Below, one piece after another: positions 9,472 through 18,404 of a stretch of DNA of 64,000 nt. Within the stretch, counting starts at the first letter, position 1. Each line of letters starts with the position of its first letter. This DNA comes from CAZTTG01 sp964615935 (GTDB lineage: Bacteria; Planctomycetota; UBA1135; GCA-002686595). Below the pieces are notes generated by a model. The model made no database searches and was not told where the DNA came from. It saw only the letters and a list, made by a program, of their open reading frames with translations. The DNA lies in the NCBI GenBank assembly GCA_964615935.1, contig CAZTTG010000024.1:1-64000 (forward strand), written 5' to 3'. Position numbers and translations under genes: made by a program.

Positions 9472-10581
9472 ATGGCCGCCGGCGAGCCGGGGAGCGAGGC
9501 CCGCAGCCTCCTGGCCCTCGACCCCCTCCAGCTCGAGGGCCGGGTGGTCGAGCTGGGAGGCCGTCCCTTCCACGCGCGGATCCTGCGCCAGGAGGTGCTC
9601 GGGCGGGGGAACCTGGACCTGGAGAGCATGAGCTCCCTGCCCAAGCCCCTGCGCCGGGCCCTGGCGGAGGAGCTCTCGATCCTGGGCGGCCGCGAGCTCG
9701 ATCGCCGCACCGCGCCCGACGGCGCGAGCCGGCTCCTGCTCGGGCTCCCCGCCCGGGCGGGATCGGGGGAGCAAGCCTCCGCGGTGGAGGTCGTCCACAT
9801 CCCCTCCCGGCGGCCCGACCGCGGCGCCACCCTGTGCATCTCGACCCAGGTCGGCTGCCCCGTGGCCTGCCCCTTCTGCGCCAGCGGTCTCCTGGGCCTG
9901 GACCGCAACCTCGCCAGCTGGGAGATCCTCGAGCAGATCCTGCGCGGCCGCGCGCTGGGTCCCCTGTCCCGCCTGGTGGTGATGGGGATCGGCGAGCCCC
10001 TGCTGAACTGGACCGGCGTGCGCGAGGCCCTGGGCGTCGCCAACGGCGAGATGGGTCTCGGCGCGCGCCGCACCACCCTCTCCACCGTGGGCTACCCCGA
10101 CCGCCTGCGCCGCATCGCCCCCACCCGTCCCCCCTTCCAGCTGGCCATCTCCCTGCACACGCCGGACGACGCCCAGCGCGACGAGCTGGTGCCGGCCATG
10201 GCCGGCGTCCCCGTCGAGGAGGTGCTGGACGCGGGCGACTTCTGGTTCGAGGCCACCGGACGCGAGGTGACCTACGAGCTGGTCCTGCTGGCGGGAGTCA
10301 ACGACCACCCGGCCCTCGCCGAGCACCTGGCCCGACGCCTGAGGGGCCGCCGCGCCACGGTCAACCTGATCCCCTACAACCCGGTGGACGAGACCCCCTT
10401 CCGCCGGCCCGAGCGCCCCGCGGTGGAGGCCTTCCGGGACCTCCTGATCGACCGCGGCCAGGTGACCACCGTCCGCTGGTCGCGCGGGCTGGCCACCGAC
10501 GCGGCCTGCGGGCAGCTCCGCATCCGCCGGACCGGCAGGGGCCCGACCTACCGGCCTGTGCGCGGCCGCGAGCTGCGTTGA
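9472..10581 (+). CDS. rlmN: RlmN-like radical SAM rRNA/tRNA methyltransferase
   Basis: Radical S-adenosylmethionine enzyme of the RlmN/Cfr family, which methylates C2 of A2503 in 23S rRNA and in some bacteria A37 of tRNA. The [4Fe-4S] motif C-x3-C-x2-C is Cys129, Cys133 and Cys136 inside TQVGCPVACPFCASG. The SAM-binding GIGEPLLN block and the C-terminal AACGQL motif with the methyl-carrying Cys346 are present, as is the ISLHTPDD block. All hallmark positions are intact. RlmN is favoured over Cfr on context alone, as a single chromosomal copy among housekeeping genes. The last 34 bases overlap antisense with the end of the M14 peptidase gene. Confidence 0.85.
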   Translation: MAAGEPGSEARSLLALDPLQLEGRVVELGGRPFHARILRQEVLGRGNLDLESMSSLPKPLRRALAEELSILGGRELDRRTAPDGASRLLLGLPARAGSGEQASAVEVVHIPSRRPDRGATLCISTQVGCPVACPFCASGLLGLDRNLASWEILEQILRGRALGPLSRLVVMGIGEPLLNWTGVREALGVANGEMGLGARRTTLSTVGYPDRLRRIAPTRPPFQLAISLHTPDDAQRDELVPAMAGVPVEEVLDAGDFWFEATGREVTYELVLLAGVNDHPALAEHLARRLRGRRATVNLIPYNPVDETPFRRPERPAVEAFRDLLIDRGQVTTVRWSRGLATDAACGQLRIRRTGRGPTYRPVRGRELR

Positions 10582-11390
10582 TCGGAGCCGCGCTCGAGCC
10601 CCTTCCCGATGCCCGCCAGCAGGGCCGGCCCATAGCGCGACCAGAGCTCGCCGGACTCCATCCCGCTGGCCGCCGCGGGCAGCTCGAGGGTCGCGATGGG
10701 CACTCCCATGTCCGCGCCCACGAGCGAGCCCAGCGAGCCCGCGCGAAGGCCCAGGCGCCTCACCGGGAGCTCGCTGACCGCGCCCATGGCCCGGGCCAGC
10801 TCCTCCCCGGGCCCGTCGTAGTCGATGCAGCCCAGGGGCTGGTGGACGCTGATCACGGCCCGCGGCCGGTGCTCCTCGATCAGCTCCAGGAGGGCGCGGC
10901 TCTCCGGCTCGCTGAGCGGCTCCCGCCCCTGCCCCCCACCGCCCCGCCAGTTCGCGGCCGGGAAGTTGCGGTTCAGGTCGACGCCCCGGGCGTTGGTCCG
11001 GCGCTCGCCGGTCAGGCCGTCCGGGTTGGCGATCGGCAGGAGCACGACCCGCCCGCCCTCGACCAGCGCCGGGCGGTCGCGGAGGCGCCGGCCCAGCTCC
11101 TCCAGGAGCGGCGTGCCCGCGGGCTCGTCGCCGTGGATGCCGGCCAGGACCAGGACCACGCCCTCCCCGCTGCCGAAGGAGCGGCAGCGGATCGGCCTCC
11201 CCTCGACCGAGCGACCCGCGATCCACTCCTCCAGCGGGGCCTCCGCGGGGCCCGGCTCGGCCGCCGCCGGGGCGCGGCAGGCACCGGCGAGGCCGGCCGC
11301 GACCAGCAGGCCGGCGGCCCAGGGGCGGATCGGCCTCCTCGAGGGGCGCGGCCCCCGGCGTCCGATCAGGAAGCCGACACCGGCAGGCAA
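10548..11390 (-). CDS. M14-family zinc carboxypeptidase lipoprotein (MpaA-like)
   Basis: Secreted metallocarboxypeptidase resembling murein tripeptide amidase MpaA, which removes D-glutamyl-meso-diaminopimelate from cell-wall peptides. Zinc ligands appear as His and Glu in GIHGDEPAG and His in ISVHQPLG; the substrate-binding block TNARGVDLNRNFP and the catalytic Glu in IATLELP are present. The N-terminus has a hydrophobic stretch ending in LAGAC, a lipobox, so it is probably a lipoprotein. The start is uncertain: TTG at 11390 gives 280 residues and a 25-base overlap with the end of the lysine aminotransferase gene. No ATG or GTG fits the signal peptide better. Confidence 0.8.
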   Translation of the reverse strand: MPAGVGFLIGRRGPRPSRRPIRPWAAGLLVAAGLAGACRAPAAAEPGPAEAPLEEWIAGRSVEGRPIRCRSFGSGEGVVLVLAGIHGDEPAGTPLLEELGRRLRDRPALVEGGRVVLLPIANPDGLTGERRTNARGVDLNRNFPAANWRGGGGQGREPLSEPESRALLELIEEHRPRAVISVHQPLGCIDYDGPGEELARAMGAVSELPVRRLGLRAGSLGSLVGADMGVPIATLELPAAASGMESGELWSRYGPALLAGIGKGLERGSDQRSSRPRTGR

Positions 11391-12688
11391 TCGCTCACCC
11401 TGTCGAGGGCCTCGTCCACCTCCTCGGCCGAGACCGTCAGGGGCATGCGGAAGCGGAGTGAGTCGTGGCCGCAGGCCAGGCAGAACAGCCCCTTGTCGAC
11501 CAGCTCGGCGCGCAGCTTGTCGCGCGCCTCGGCGGAGGGAAGGCTGAAGGCGATCATCGAGCCGGTGCCGCGCACGTTGGTGTAACCACCGCGCTCGGCC
11601 GCGATCCGGCGCAGGCCGGCCAGCATCCGCTCGCCCTGCCGGGCAACGTTGGCGCCCAGCTCCTCCTCCAGGATGATCTCGATGAAGCGCCGGCTGCGCA
11701 CCATGTCCACCAGGGTGCCGCCCCAGGTGGAGTTGATCCGGCTGGAGAGCGAGAAGACGTGGTCGGCGACCTCCTCCACCCGGCGGTTCGAGTAGAAGCC
11801 GCCGACCTGGGTCTTCTTGGAGAAGGCCACCAGGTCGGGGGCCACGCCGATCTTCTGCCACAGCCAGGGGAGCTCGCCCGCGCTCCAGAAGCCGGTCTGC
11901 ACCTCGTCGAAGATCAGCATGGCCTCGCGCTCGTCGGCGAAGTGGCGCAGCTCGCCCAGGAACTCGGGGCGGAAGTGGACGTCGCCGCCCTCGCCCTGCA
12001 TGGGCTCGATGAGGATGGCCGCCACCTTGTCGCCGTGCTTCGCGAAGGCCGCCTCGATCTCAGCCAGCGCGCGGGCCTCGGAGGCCTCCACGTCGTTGGC
12101 GATCCCGCCGTTCAGGTCGAACTCGATCCCCGGGTTGTGGACCCGGGGCCAGTCGAACTTGGGGAACAGGCCGATCTTGGCCGGATCGGTGTTGGTCAGG
12201 CTCATGGTGTAGCCCGAGCGACCGTGGAAGGAGTCCTTGAAGTGCAGCACCACCAGGTCGTTGGCTTCCTGGTGCATGCCGGTGCGCCCCAGCTTGCGGG
12301 CCTTCCAGTCGAAGGCGCACTTGAGGGTGTTCTCCACCGCCAGCGCCCCGCCCGAGATCCAGAAGTGGTGCGGGTAGCCCTCGGGCGTCGCCCGGGTGGC
12401 GAAGGCCTCCACGAAGCGCGCCATCGCCACCGTGTACAGGTCGGAGTTCGAGGGGTTGCACAGGGCCGCCTGCAGGATCTCCCGCTGGAACTCCGGATCG
12501 GCCATGCCCGGGTGGTTGTAGCCGATGGGCCAGCTCGCGAAGCAGGTGAAGAAGTCCAGGTACTCGCGGCCCGTGGCCGCGTCGTGCAGCCAGGACCCGT
12601 GGGACTTCTCCAGGTCGAAGACCACCGGGACGCCGTCGGCGAGCTGGTGCCGCGACAGCACTTCGTGAACGTCACTGGGTTGGATCAT
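11366..12688 (-). CDS. lat: L-lysine 6-aminotransferase (PLP, class III)
   Basis: PLP-dependent transaminase transferring the epsilon-amino group of lysine to 2-oxoglutarate, yielding alpha-aminoadipate semialdehyde/piperideine-6-carboxylate. The 440 residues match Lat proteins closely: the N-terminal FDLEKSHGSWLHD, YLDFFTCFASWPIGYNHP, the cofactor-site IFDEVQTGFW and the Schiff-base lysine in AFSKKTQVGG. The ATG at 12688 is preceded by a suitable spacer, and upstream in-frame sequence belongs to the next gene. It lies 44 bases downstream of an aldehyde-dehydrogenase-like gene on the same strand; an active ALDH would normally oxidise its semialdehyde product. Confidence 0.92.
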   Translation of the reverse strand: MIQPSDVHEVLSRHQLADGVPVVFDLEKSHGSWLHDAATGREYLDFFTCFASWPIGYNHPGMADPEFQREILQAALCNPSNSDLYTVAMARFVEAFATRATPEGYPHHFWISGGALAVENTLKCAFDWKARKLGRTGMHQEANDLVVLHFKDSFHGRSGYTMSLTNTDPAKIGLFPKFDWPRVHNPGIEFDLNGGIANDVEASEARALAEIEAAFAKHGDKVAAILIEPMQGEGGDVHFRPEFLGELRHFADEREAMLIFDEVQTGFWSAGELPWLWQKIGVAPDLVAFSKKTQVGGFYSNRRVEEVADHVFSLSSRINSTWGGTLVDMVRSRRFIEIILEEELGANVARQGERMLAGLRRIAAERGGYTNVRGTGSMIAFSLPSAEARDKLRAELVDKGLFCLACGHDSLRFRMPLTVSAEEVDEALDRVSDCLPVSAS

Positions 12689-12732
12689 GCGGGGGTTCCT
12701 CGGGTGGCGCGGAGCAGGGCCGCGCGGGCCGC

Positions 12733-13956
12733 TCAGTCGATCCCGTCCAGCTCGGCCGCCAGGCGGGTGCCCTCGCGGTCCGAGCGCACCCGCAGGAGCG
12801 CCAGGATGGGGGCGGGCCGGCGCAGGCGCGCGAAGCGCTGGTGGGGCTCGACGTTGCTGAAGACGGTGGGCCAGAGGGCCTGACGGGAGGCTCCGGCCAT
12901 GGCTTGGGCGGGCCGGTAAGGCTCGCCTCCAAAGATCAGGGTCGCGCCCTCGTCCAGGCCCAGGGCCCAGGCCCATCGAACGTACCGGTGCAGCCCCTCG
13001 TCGACGATGGGCACGGGGGGCAGGAGAGGCACCGGCGGCGCTTCGTCCGAGCTTCCTTCCAGCCTCGCCAGGAGCTCCTCGCAGAAGCGCGAGAACTCGA
13101 GCTCGTGGCACAGGACTCGACCGATCCGGCCCGGAAGCTGGCCGGACAGTGTACTCGATCGGCCGAAGGCCTGCCGCACCACCGCCTCCGCCTCGGCCGC
13201 CGGATCGCTGCCCTTCCGCACCGGATGGGAGCGGCAGCGGGCCTCGCGCCAGCGCACCTCCGACCGCACGGCCGCCGCGCCCGGCGCCCGCAGCGCCTGC
13301 CGCGCGCGCCGGTCACCGTCGGCGGCCTCGATCCGCAGGACCTCGGGCGCCTCGGCGGCCGCCCGCAGGGCGGTCTGCCCGTCGTCGTGCAGCAGCGCCA
13401 GGGCACCCGGCGGCAGGTCCAGCCCGCTCAGGGCCTCCACCACCGCCTCGGCCGCGCGCGGCAGCTCGGGCGAGGCCAGGAGCACCACCCCCCAGCCATC
13501 GGCGAGAGCGCGCAGGCACAGGCCGGTCAGCCCCGCCAGCAGGTCGGTCCAGTGGGCGGCGATCACCGCCACGCCCGGCGAGGCGGGGGCCTCCAGCCCG
13601 GCGCCCCAGGGATCGAGGGCCGAGGCGAGCCCGTCCCAGCCCCGGTCGAGCGCATCGCAGGGTTCGCCGGGCTCGAGGCCCAGGGCCAGGCCCAGCTCCT
13701 CGAGCAGCCCCCGGTCCTCCCTCAGGATGGGCTCCAGCCGGCCGAGCCGCCGGCGGCGCTCGAGCGGATCCAGGGCCAGCCAGGAGGGCCCCACCTCCCG
13801 CCAGGCGGCCAGGGCCTCGCCGACCTCGGCCGGACCCGACCGCGGCCAGCGACCCGGATGGCCCCCCTCCGCCCCGGGCGGCGGCTCGAAGCGCAGCGCC
13901 TCGGGGGGCGAGCACCAGCGGCCGCCGATCCAGTTCCGGTGTTCCTCTCGGCTCAC
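12733..13956 (-). CDS. Aldehyde-dehydrogenase-like protein lacking the catalytic cysteine
   Basis: About 407 residues related to the NAD(P)+-dependent aldehyde dehydrogenase superfamily. The N-terminal NWIGGRW motif is typical, as is the block after the active site: a 13-residue segment ending RVLCHE aligns with the family pattern Q-x-C-(x)4-R-V-x-V-H-E. In that alignment the catalytic Cys position is Pro, and the expected E-L-G-G general-base block is not recognisable. The protein is also about 80 residues shorter than most ALDHs. The start is taken as GTG 13956, just before the NWIGG motif; an ATG at 14043 would run into the rnpA leader. It lies directly upstream of lat, so a role in handling the lysine semialdehyde is plausible, but not by the normal chemistry. 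Confidence 0.7.
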   Translation of the reverse strand: MSREEHRNWIGGRWCSPPEALRFEPPPGAEGGHPGRWPRSGPAEVGEALAAWREVGPSWLALDPLERRRRLGRLEPILREDRGLLEELGLALGLEPGEPCDALDRGWDGLASALDPWGAGLEAPASPGVAVIAAHWTDLLAGLTGLCLRALADGWGVVLLASPELPRAAEAVVEALSGLDLPPGALALLHDDGQTALRAAAEAPEVLRIEAADGDRRARQALRAPGAAAVRSEVRWREARCRSHPVRKGSDPAAEAEAVVRQAFGRSSTLSGQLPGRIGRVLCHELEFSRFCEELLARLEGSSDEAPPVPLLPPVPIVDEGLHRYVRWAWALGLDEGATLIFGGEPYRPAQAMAGASRQALWPTVFSNVEPHQRFARLRRPAPILALLRVRSDREGTRLAAELDGID

Positions 13957-14070
13957 GTCCCTCGGTCCAATCCCCCGTGAAGGGTCCCCGCGGTGGGCCG
14001 CGAGATCCACGGGCGGCCCGCGCGTATCATAGGCGACCGCCATCCGGTTGGCACAGGCCGCCGGAGCGAC

Positions 14071-14457
14071 ATGAGCCAGCGATTCCGTCCCGACATGCGC
14101 ATGCGAAGCGGCACCGACTTCCGCCGCGCCTACGCCACCGGCTCCCGCGCGCGCGGCCCCATCCTCGTGGTCGTCGCCCGGGAGAACGGGCTGGGTCGCA
14201 CGCGCCTCGGCCTGTCGGTGGGCCGCGCGATCTGGCGCCAGGCCGTGCGCCGCAACCGGGTGAGGCGCCTCTTCCGGGAGGCCTTCCGCCTCTCCTACGG
14301 CGAGCTGCCCGCCGGCTTCGACCTGGTGCTGATCCCGGCCGCCCGCGAGCTCGAGCCCCAGCTCGAGCCGACCCGCGCCGAGCTGGTGCGCACCGCGCGC
14401 CGGGCGGTCCGGCGCTTCCGGGAGAAGGAGGCCGGGGGTTCCCCGGGCGGGCGATGA
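14071..14457 (+). CDS. rnpA: Ribonuclease P protein component
   Basis: Small basic protein that binds the RNase P RNA and helps it process tRNA 5' ends. The 128 residues include the signature RNR box (RRNRVRRLFREAFR, about residues 69-82) and the N-terminal F-x-R region. The ATG at 14071 (MSQRFRPD) is chosen over an upstream ATG at 13993, which would add 26 residues unlike the family. Its stop overlaps the yidD ATG as ATGA, so translation is coupled. No rpmH (ribosomal protein L34), the usual upstream neighbour, lies in the 114 bases before it. Confidence 0.93.
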   Translation: MSQRFRPDMRMRSGTDFRRAYATGSRARGPILVVVARENGLGRTRLGLSVGRAIWRQAVRRNRVRRLFREAFRLSYGELPAGFDLVLIPAARELEPQLEPTRAELVRTARRAVRRFREKEAGGSPGGR

Positions 14458-14744
14458 AGCCGCTGATCCTGCTGACCACGGCCCCGCTCCGCTTCTACCG
14501 CCGCTTCCTCTCGCCGCTCAAGCCCCCCACCTGCCGCTTCCACCCCACCTGCAGCGCCTACGCCATCGAGGCCCTCGACAAGCGCGGCCTTTTCGTTGGC
14601 GCCGCCCTGACCGTCTGGCGCATCCTGCGCTGCCAGCCCTTCGGCCGCCCGGGCTTCGACCCCGTGCCCGAGCGCGGCTGGCCGCCTCGCCTCGACCCGC
14701 CCGCTCCCGCGCCGACCTCCGACACCGATCCCGAGAGCTCCTAG
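14454..14744 (+). CDS. yidD: Membrane protein insertion efficiency factor YidD
   Basis: Small 96-residue protein of the YidD family, thought to sit at the inner face of the membrane and assist YidC-dependent insertion. The family core is clear: FYRRFLSPLKPPTCRFHPTCS followed by YAIEALDKRG and ILRCQPFGRPGFDPVP. The conserved Cys residues are in the TCRFHPTCS segment and the RCQPF block. The tail beyond the core is Pro-rich and probably unstructured. It is coupled to rnpA by an ATGA overlap; yidC itself is about 43 kb away in this window. Confidence 0.92.
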   Translation: MKPLILLTTAPLRFYRRFLSPLKPPTCRFHPTCSAYAIEALDKRGLFVGAALTVWRILRCQPFGRPGFDPVPERGWPPRLDPPAPAPTSDTDPESS

Positions 14745-14763
14745 GCCCCACCCGAGGACGTCC

Positions 14764-15885
14764 ATGCCCTCACGAGCCGCGATCCCCCCCCTGCTCCTCG
14801 CCCTCCTCGCGACCGCCGCCGCCCAGGAGGCCGAGCCCTCCGCTCCCGCCGAGGAGCCCCGCTGCCCCATCCCCGGCGCCATCCCGGTCGACTACCTGAT
14901 CCAGGAGGGCGAGGCGCACATCGCCCACCTGTGGCAGCTCAGCCGCGGGGGCGAGAACGCGGAGGGCTACTGGAGCTTCGCCGGGGACCGGATCGTCTGG
15001 CAGCGCACGGCGGGGACCATGGGCTGCGACCGGATCTTCGTCACCCACCCCGAGAAGGGCTCGCCGGTGCCCGTCAGCAACGGGCTGGGGGTGACCACCT
15101 GCGCCTACTTCCTGCCCGGCGATCGCGAGCTGCTCTTCGCCTCCACCCACGGCAGCGAGACCGAGTGCCCGCCGCGCCCCGACTTCTCCCGGGGCTACGT
15201 GTGGGGCCTGCACCCCCAGTACGACATCTGGGTGCACGAGCTGGCGACCGGCGCCCAGCGAGCCATCGTGGAGGGCTGGGGCTACGACGCCGAGGCCACG
15301 GTCTCTCCCCTCGGCGACCGGATCGTGTTCACCTCCACCCGCTCCGGCGACCTGGAGCTGTGGACCTGCGACCTCGAGGGCGGCGACCTCTTCCAGGTGA
15401 CCGACACCCCGGGCTACGACGGCGGCGCCTTCTTCAGCCACGACGGCCGCGAGCTGGTCTTCCGCGCCACGGCCTTCTCCGACGACCCCGCGGAGGCCGA
15501 GGCCGAGCGCGCCGGCTACCGCGAGCTCCTGGAGCGGTGGCTGGTGCGCCCCGGCCGCATGGAGCTCTTCGTGATCGACCCGGACGGCGAGAACCGCCGC
15601 CAGCTCACCCAGCTCGGCGGGGCCAACTTCGCGCCCTTCTTCCTTCCCGACGACTCGCGCATCGCCTTCGCCACCAACCACCACGACCAGGAGGGACGGG
15701 GCCGCAACTTGGACCTCTTCTCGGTCGGCCTCGACGGCCAGGGGCTCGAGCGGATCACCTTCCACGAGGACTTCGACAGCTTCCCGATGTTCAGCCCCGA
15801 CGGGCGCTACCTGGCGTTCTCGTCCAACCGCGGGGGAGGGGCGCCCGGGGAGACCAACCTGTTCGTGGCCGAGTGGCGCGAATAG
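14764..15885 (+). CDS. TolB-like PD40 beta-propeller secreted protein
   Basis: 373-residue exported protein with a signal peptide (about residues 1-21, cleavage near ATAAAQ). The rest consists of repeated beta-propeller blades of the WD40-like PD40 type: D-x-x-I-x-W/F and SPDGRYLAFSSNR-like motifs recur near residues 70, 175, 220, 295 and 345 (for example FSPDGRYLAFSSN near the end). Such proteins resemble the C-terminal domain of TolB, but the N-terminal TolB domain is missing, so a scaffold or recognition role in the periplasm is more likely than a Tol-Pal role. The next gene starts 22 bases downstream. Confidence 0.75.
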   Translation: MPSRAAIPPLLLALLATAAAQEAEPSAPAEEPRCPIPGAIPVDYLIQEGEAHIAHLWQLSRGGENAEGYWSFAGDRIVWQRTAGTMGCDRIFVTHPEKGSPVPVSNGLGVTTCAYFLPGDRELLFASTHGSETECPPRPDFSRGYVWGLHPQYDIWVHELATGAQRAIVEGWGYDAEATVSPLGDRIVFTSTRSGDLELWTCDLEGGDLFQVTDTPGYDGGAFFSHDGRELVFRATAFSDDPAEAEAERAGYRELLERWLVRPGRMELFVIDPDGENRRQLTQLGGANFAPFFLPDDSRIAFATNHHDQEGRGRNLDLFSVGLDGQGLERITFHEDFDSFPMFSPDGRYLAFSSNRGGGAPGETNLFVAEWRE

Positions 15886-15907
15886 CCCGCGGTCGGGGTT
15901 CCCCATC

Positions 15908-18400
15908 TTGCGCGACCGACTCGCCCGCCTGAGCGTCCCGCTCCTCCTGGGGCTCCTGCCCCTGCTGCTCGTCGGGCCGGCCCTGCTCCCGGGGATGCGC
16001 TTCCTGCCCCAGCTCCCCGTGGCCCTGGAGCCCCTGGCTGCGGAGCATCCGGCCGCGGCCGAGCGCGCGCGGGAGGGGGCCAACCGCTGGACCTCGGACG
16101 GGCTCTTCCCCGTCCTCGACGAGCAGTTCGCCGTCGCCATGCAGGTGGGTGCGGGGACCCTGCCGACCTGGGACAGGCTGTCGGGAGTGGGCCAGCCCCT
16201 CGCCGCCGGGACCCTGAGCGGCACCTGGTACCCCCCGAACTGGCTCGGGTGGCTCTTGAGCCCGGACCGGGCCGCCGGCTGGCTGGCCGCCGGGAGGCTG
16301 GCGCTGGCCGGGCTGGGCATGTGGCTCTTCCTCCGCGCGCGCGGACTCCCGCTCGGGGCGCGCCTGGTCGGCGCCCTCGCGTTCCAGGCCGGCGGCTTCG
16401 CCCTGGTGAACCTCCACTATGGGATGAAGCTGGACGCGGCCCTGTGGCTGCCCTGGTCCCTGTGGGCGATCGAGGGCATGCGCGCCGGACGGCGGGCCGC
16501 GCCCCTGGCCCTGTGCCTCTCCACCGCCCTCTCCTTCCTCGCCGGCTTCCCCCCCATCGCGATCTTCTGCGCCCTGGCCGCGGCCGCCTGGGCCGCGGCG
16601 CGCTGGCTGGTGCACGACACGCGCGGCGGCCGCGGGAGCATGCTGGTCCGCCCGCTGGCCTTCATCGGCCTCGGCGTGCTCGCGGCCGGCGTCCAGCTCC
16701 TGCCGACCTTCGAGCTCAGCCGCCTCTCGACCCGCGGGCCCAGGTCGGCGGCCGAGCTCGCAGCCGAGGCGCCGCCCCCCGCGGCCCTCGCGACCCTGGT
16801 CGCGCCGCAGCTCTTCGGCTCCCAGCAGGAGGACGTCTTCCCGCCCCACGAACCGGTGGCCTGGTGGCTCACTTCGGCCTCCGATGCCGAGCGGGCGGAG
16901 CGCTGCACGCCCCTCGAGTGGAGCTTCTACGCGGGGGTCGCCGCGGTCGCCCTGTCCGTCGCCGGCCTCCTCTCGCGGAGGCGCGAGCGGTGGATCCCGG
17001 CCCTGGGGCTCCTCGCCTGCGTCGCCTTCGCCCTGGGGTGGCCCGGCGCGCGGCTGCTCTACCAGGTACCCGGCCTGAACCTGGGCGCGCCCACGCGGGT
17101 GCTCGCCGTGGCGTGGGCGCTCTGGCCCTGGCTCGCGGCCCTGGGCGCGGAGGCCCTGCTCGAGGGCCGGGCCCGCGCGCGCCGGGCAGCCCTCGCCTTC
17201 CTGGTCCTCGCCCTCGCGCCGGGCGCGTGGCTGGGCCTCGCCATCGAGCCGGGCGCCTGGGCCGCGGACGTCGAGGTCCTGCTGGCCGAGCGACACGGCT
17301 GCACCCTCGAGGAGGTGCGCGCCTTGGTCTCGCCCGAGGGCGCCCTGGCCGCGGGTGAGCGGCTGGTGGTGGTCGGGAGGGCGCTCCTCGCCTCGGCCCT
17401 GGCCGCGGGCATCGCCGTCCTCGCCCTGGACCGGCTGAGGCGGCGAGGCGCCCGGCCCCTCGCGCTGCTCGCTCCCCTCCTCGCCGTCCTGCTGGCCGAG
17501 GGCGCGCTGCAGGGTGCGCCCCACGCGGGCGCGCGCGAGCTGGGGGACCTGACCCTGATTCCCCCCTCGAGGGCCATGCAGGAGGTGTGCGACGCCGCGA
17601 ACCGCGGCCGCGTGCTGCGGCTGGACGCAAGCGAGAGCGGTGTGGGCGAGGTCCTCCACCTCGCCCGGCCCAACCTCCCCCGGCTCTACCGCACCGCCGA
17701 TCTGACTCCCTACACCGCCTATCCCTCGCGGCGCCTGGTCGAGCTCATGGAGGCGCTCGATCCGGCGAGTCGCTACCGCTCGGGTGTCAGCCGGCTCTCC
17801 AGCGTCGAGCTCCTCGGCCATCCTCTGCTGGACCTCCTGCGCGTGAGCGCGGTGCTCTCCCTGCGCGCCGTGGAGCACCCGCGCCTCGAGCTCCGCCACG
17901 CCGATCCGCCCTTCCACGTGTACGATCGCAGCGGGGCCCTTCCGCCCGCGCGCCTGGTCGAGACCGGGATCGCCACGCCTACGGATCGCGCCGCCATCGG
18001 CCTGCTCGCCCAGGGAGCGATCGATCCGACCGAGGCGACGGTTCTGGCGCCGGGCGTGGCAGCGCGCCGAGCGCCGGGCGGGAGCGGGGAAGCCGCCGAG
18101 TTGAAGTTCCGCTGGGTCGATTACCACCGCTTCGACGTCGAGGTCACCGGCGGTCGGGGCGGATGGCTCGTCTTCCACGGAGCGAGCCACCCCGGCTGGA
18201 AGGCCACCGTCGACGGGCGCGACGCGACCTTCGTGCGGACGGATCACGTCTACCGCGCCCTGTGGCTGGAGCCCGGCGATCGCGTGGTCCGCACCAAGTA
18301 CGAACCCTGGTCCCTGCGCATCGGCGCGGGATGCACCCTCCTCGGCCTGATCCTCGGCATCGGGCTCGTCCTGCGCGCCGGGCGGCGCGCCGCCGGTTGA
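15908..18400 (+). CDS. YfhO-family multispanning membrane protein
   Basis: 830-residue integral membrane protein resembling the bacterial YfhO family, which is implicated in lipid-linked glycosylation of envelope polymers. The N-terminal half is a series of hydrophobic helices with a periplasmic loop containing GTWYPPNWLGW; the C-terminal part is a soluble domain ending with the family motif HPGWKATVDG and a final helix (about 800-825). The start is read as TTG 15908, which retains the first membrane helix; the next in-frame ATG would delete it. It is followed after 4 bases by an MBL-fold hydrolase. The sugar substrate is unknown. Confidence 0.75.
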   Translation: MRDRLARLSVPLLLGLLPLLLVGPALLPGMRFLPQLPVALEPLAAEHPAAAERAREGANRWTSDGLFPVLDEQFAVAMQVGAGTLPTWDRLSGVGQPLAAGTLSGTWYPPNWLGWLLSPDRAAGWLAAGRLALAGLGMWLFLRARGLPLGARLVGALAFQAGGFALVNLHYGMKLDAALWLPWSLWAIEGMRAGRRAAPLALCLSTALSFLAGFPPIAIFCALAAAAWAAARWLVHDTRGGRGSMLVRPLAFIGLGVLAAGVQLLPTFELSRLSTRGPRSAAELAAEAPPPAALATLVAPQLFGSQQEDVFPPHEPVAWWLTSASDAERAERCTPLEWSFYAGVAAVALSVAGLLSRRRERWIPALGLLACVAFALGWPGARLLYQVPGLNLGAPTRVLAVAWALWPWLAALGAEALLEGRARARRAALAFLVLALAPGAWLGLAIEPGAWAADVEVLLAERHGCTLEEVRALVSPEGALAAGERLVVVGRALLASALAAGIAVLALDRLRRRGARPLALLAPLLAVLLAEGALQGAPHAGARELGDLTLIPPSRAMQEVCDAANRGRVLRLDASESGVGEVLHLARPNLPRLYRTADLTPYTAYPSRRLVELMEALDPASRYRSGVSRLSSVELLGHPLLDLLRVSAVLSLRAVEHPRLELRHADPPFHVYDRSGALPPARLVETGIATPTDRAAIGLLAQGAIDPTEATVLAPGVAARRAPGGSGEAAELKFRWVDYHRFDVEVTGGRGGWLVFHGASHPGWKATVDGRDATFVRTDHVYRALWLEPGDRVVRTKYEPWSLRIGAGCTLLGLILGIGLVLRAGRRAAG

Positions 18401-18404
18401 TCCC

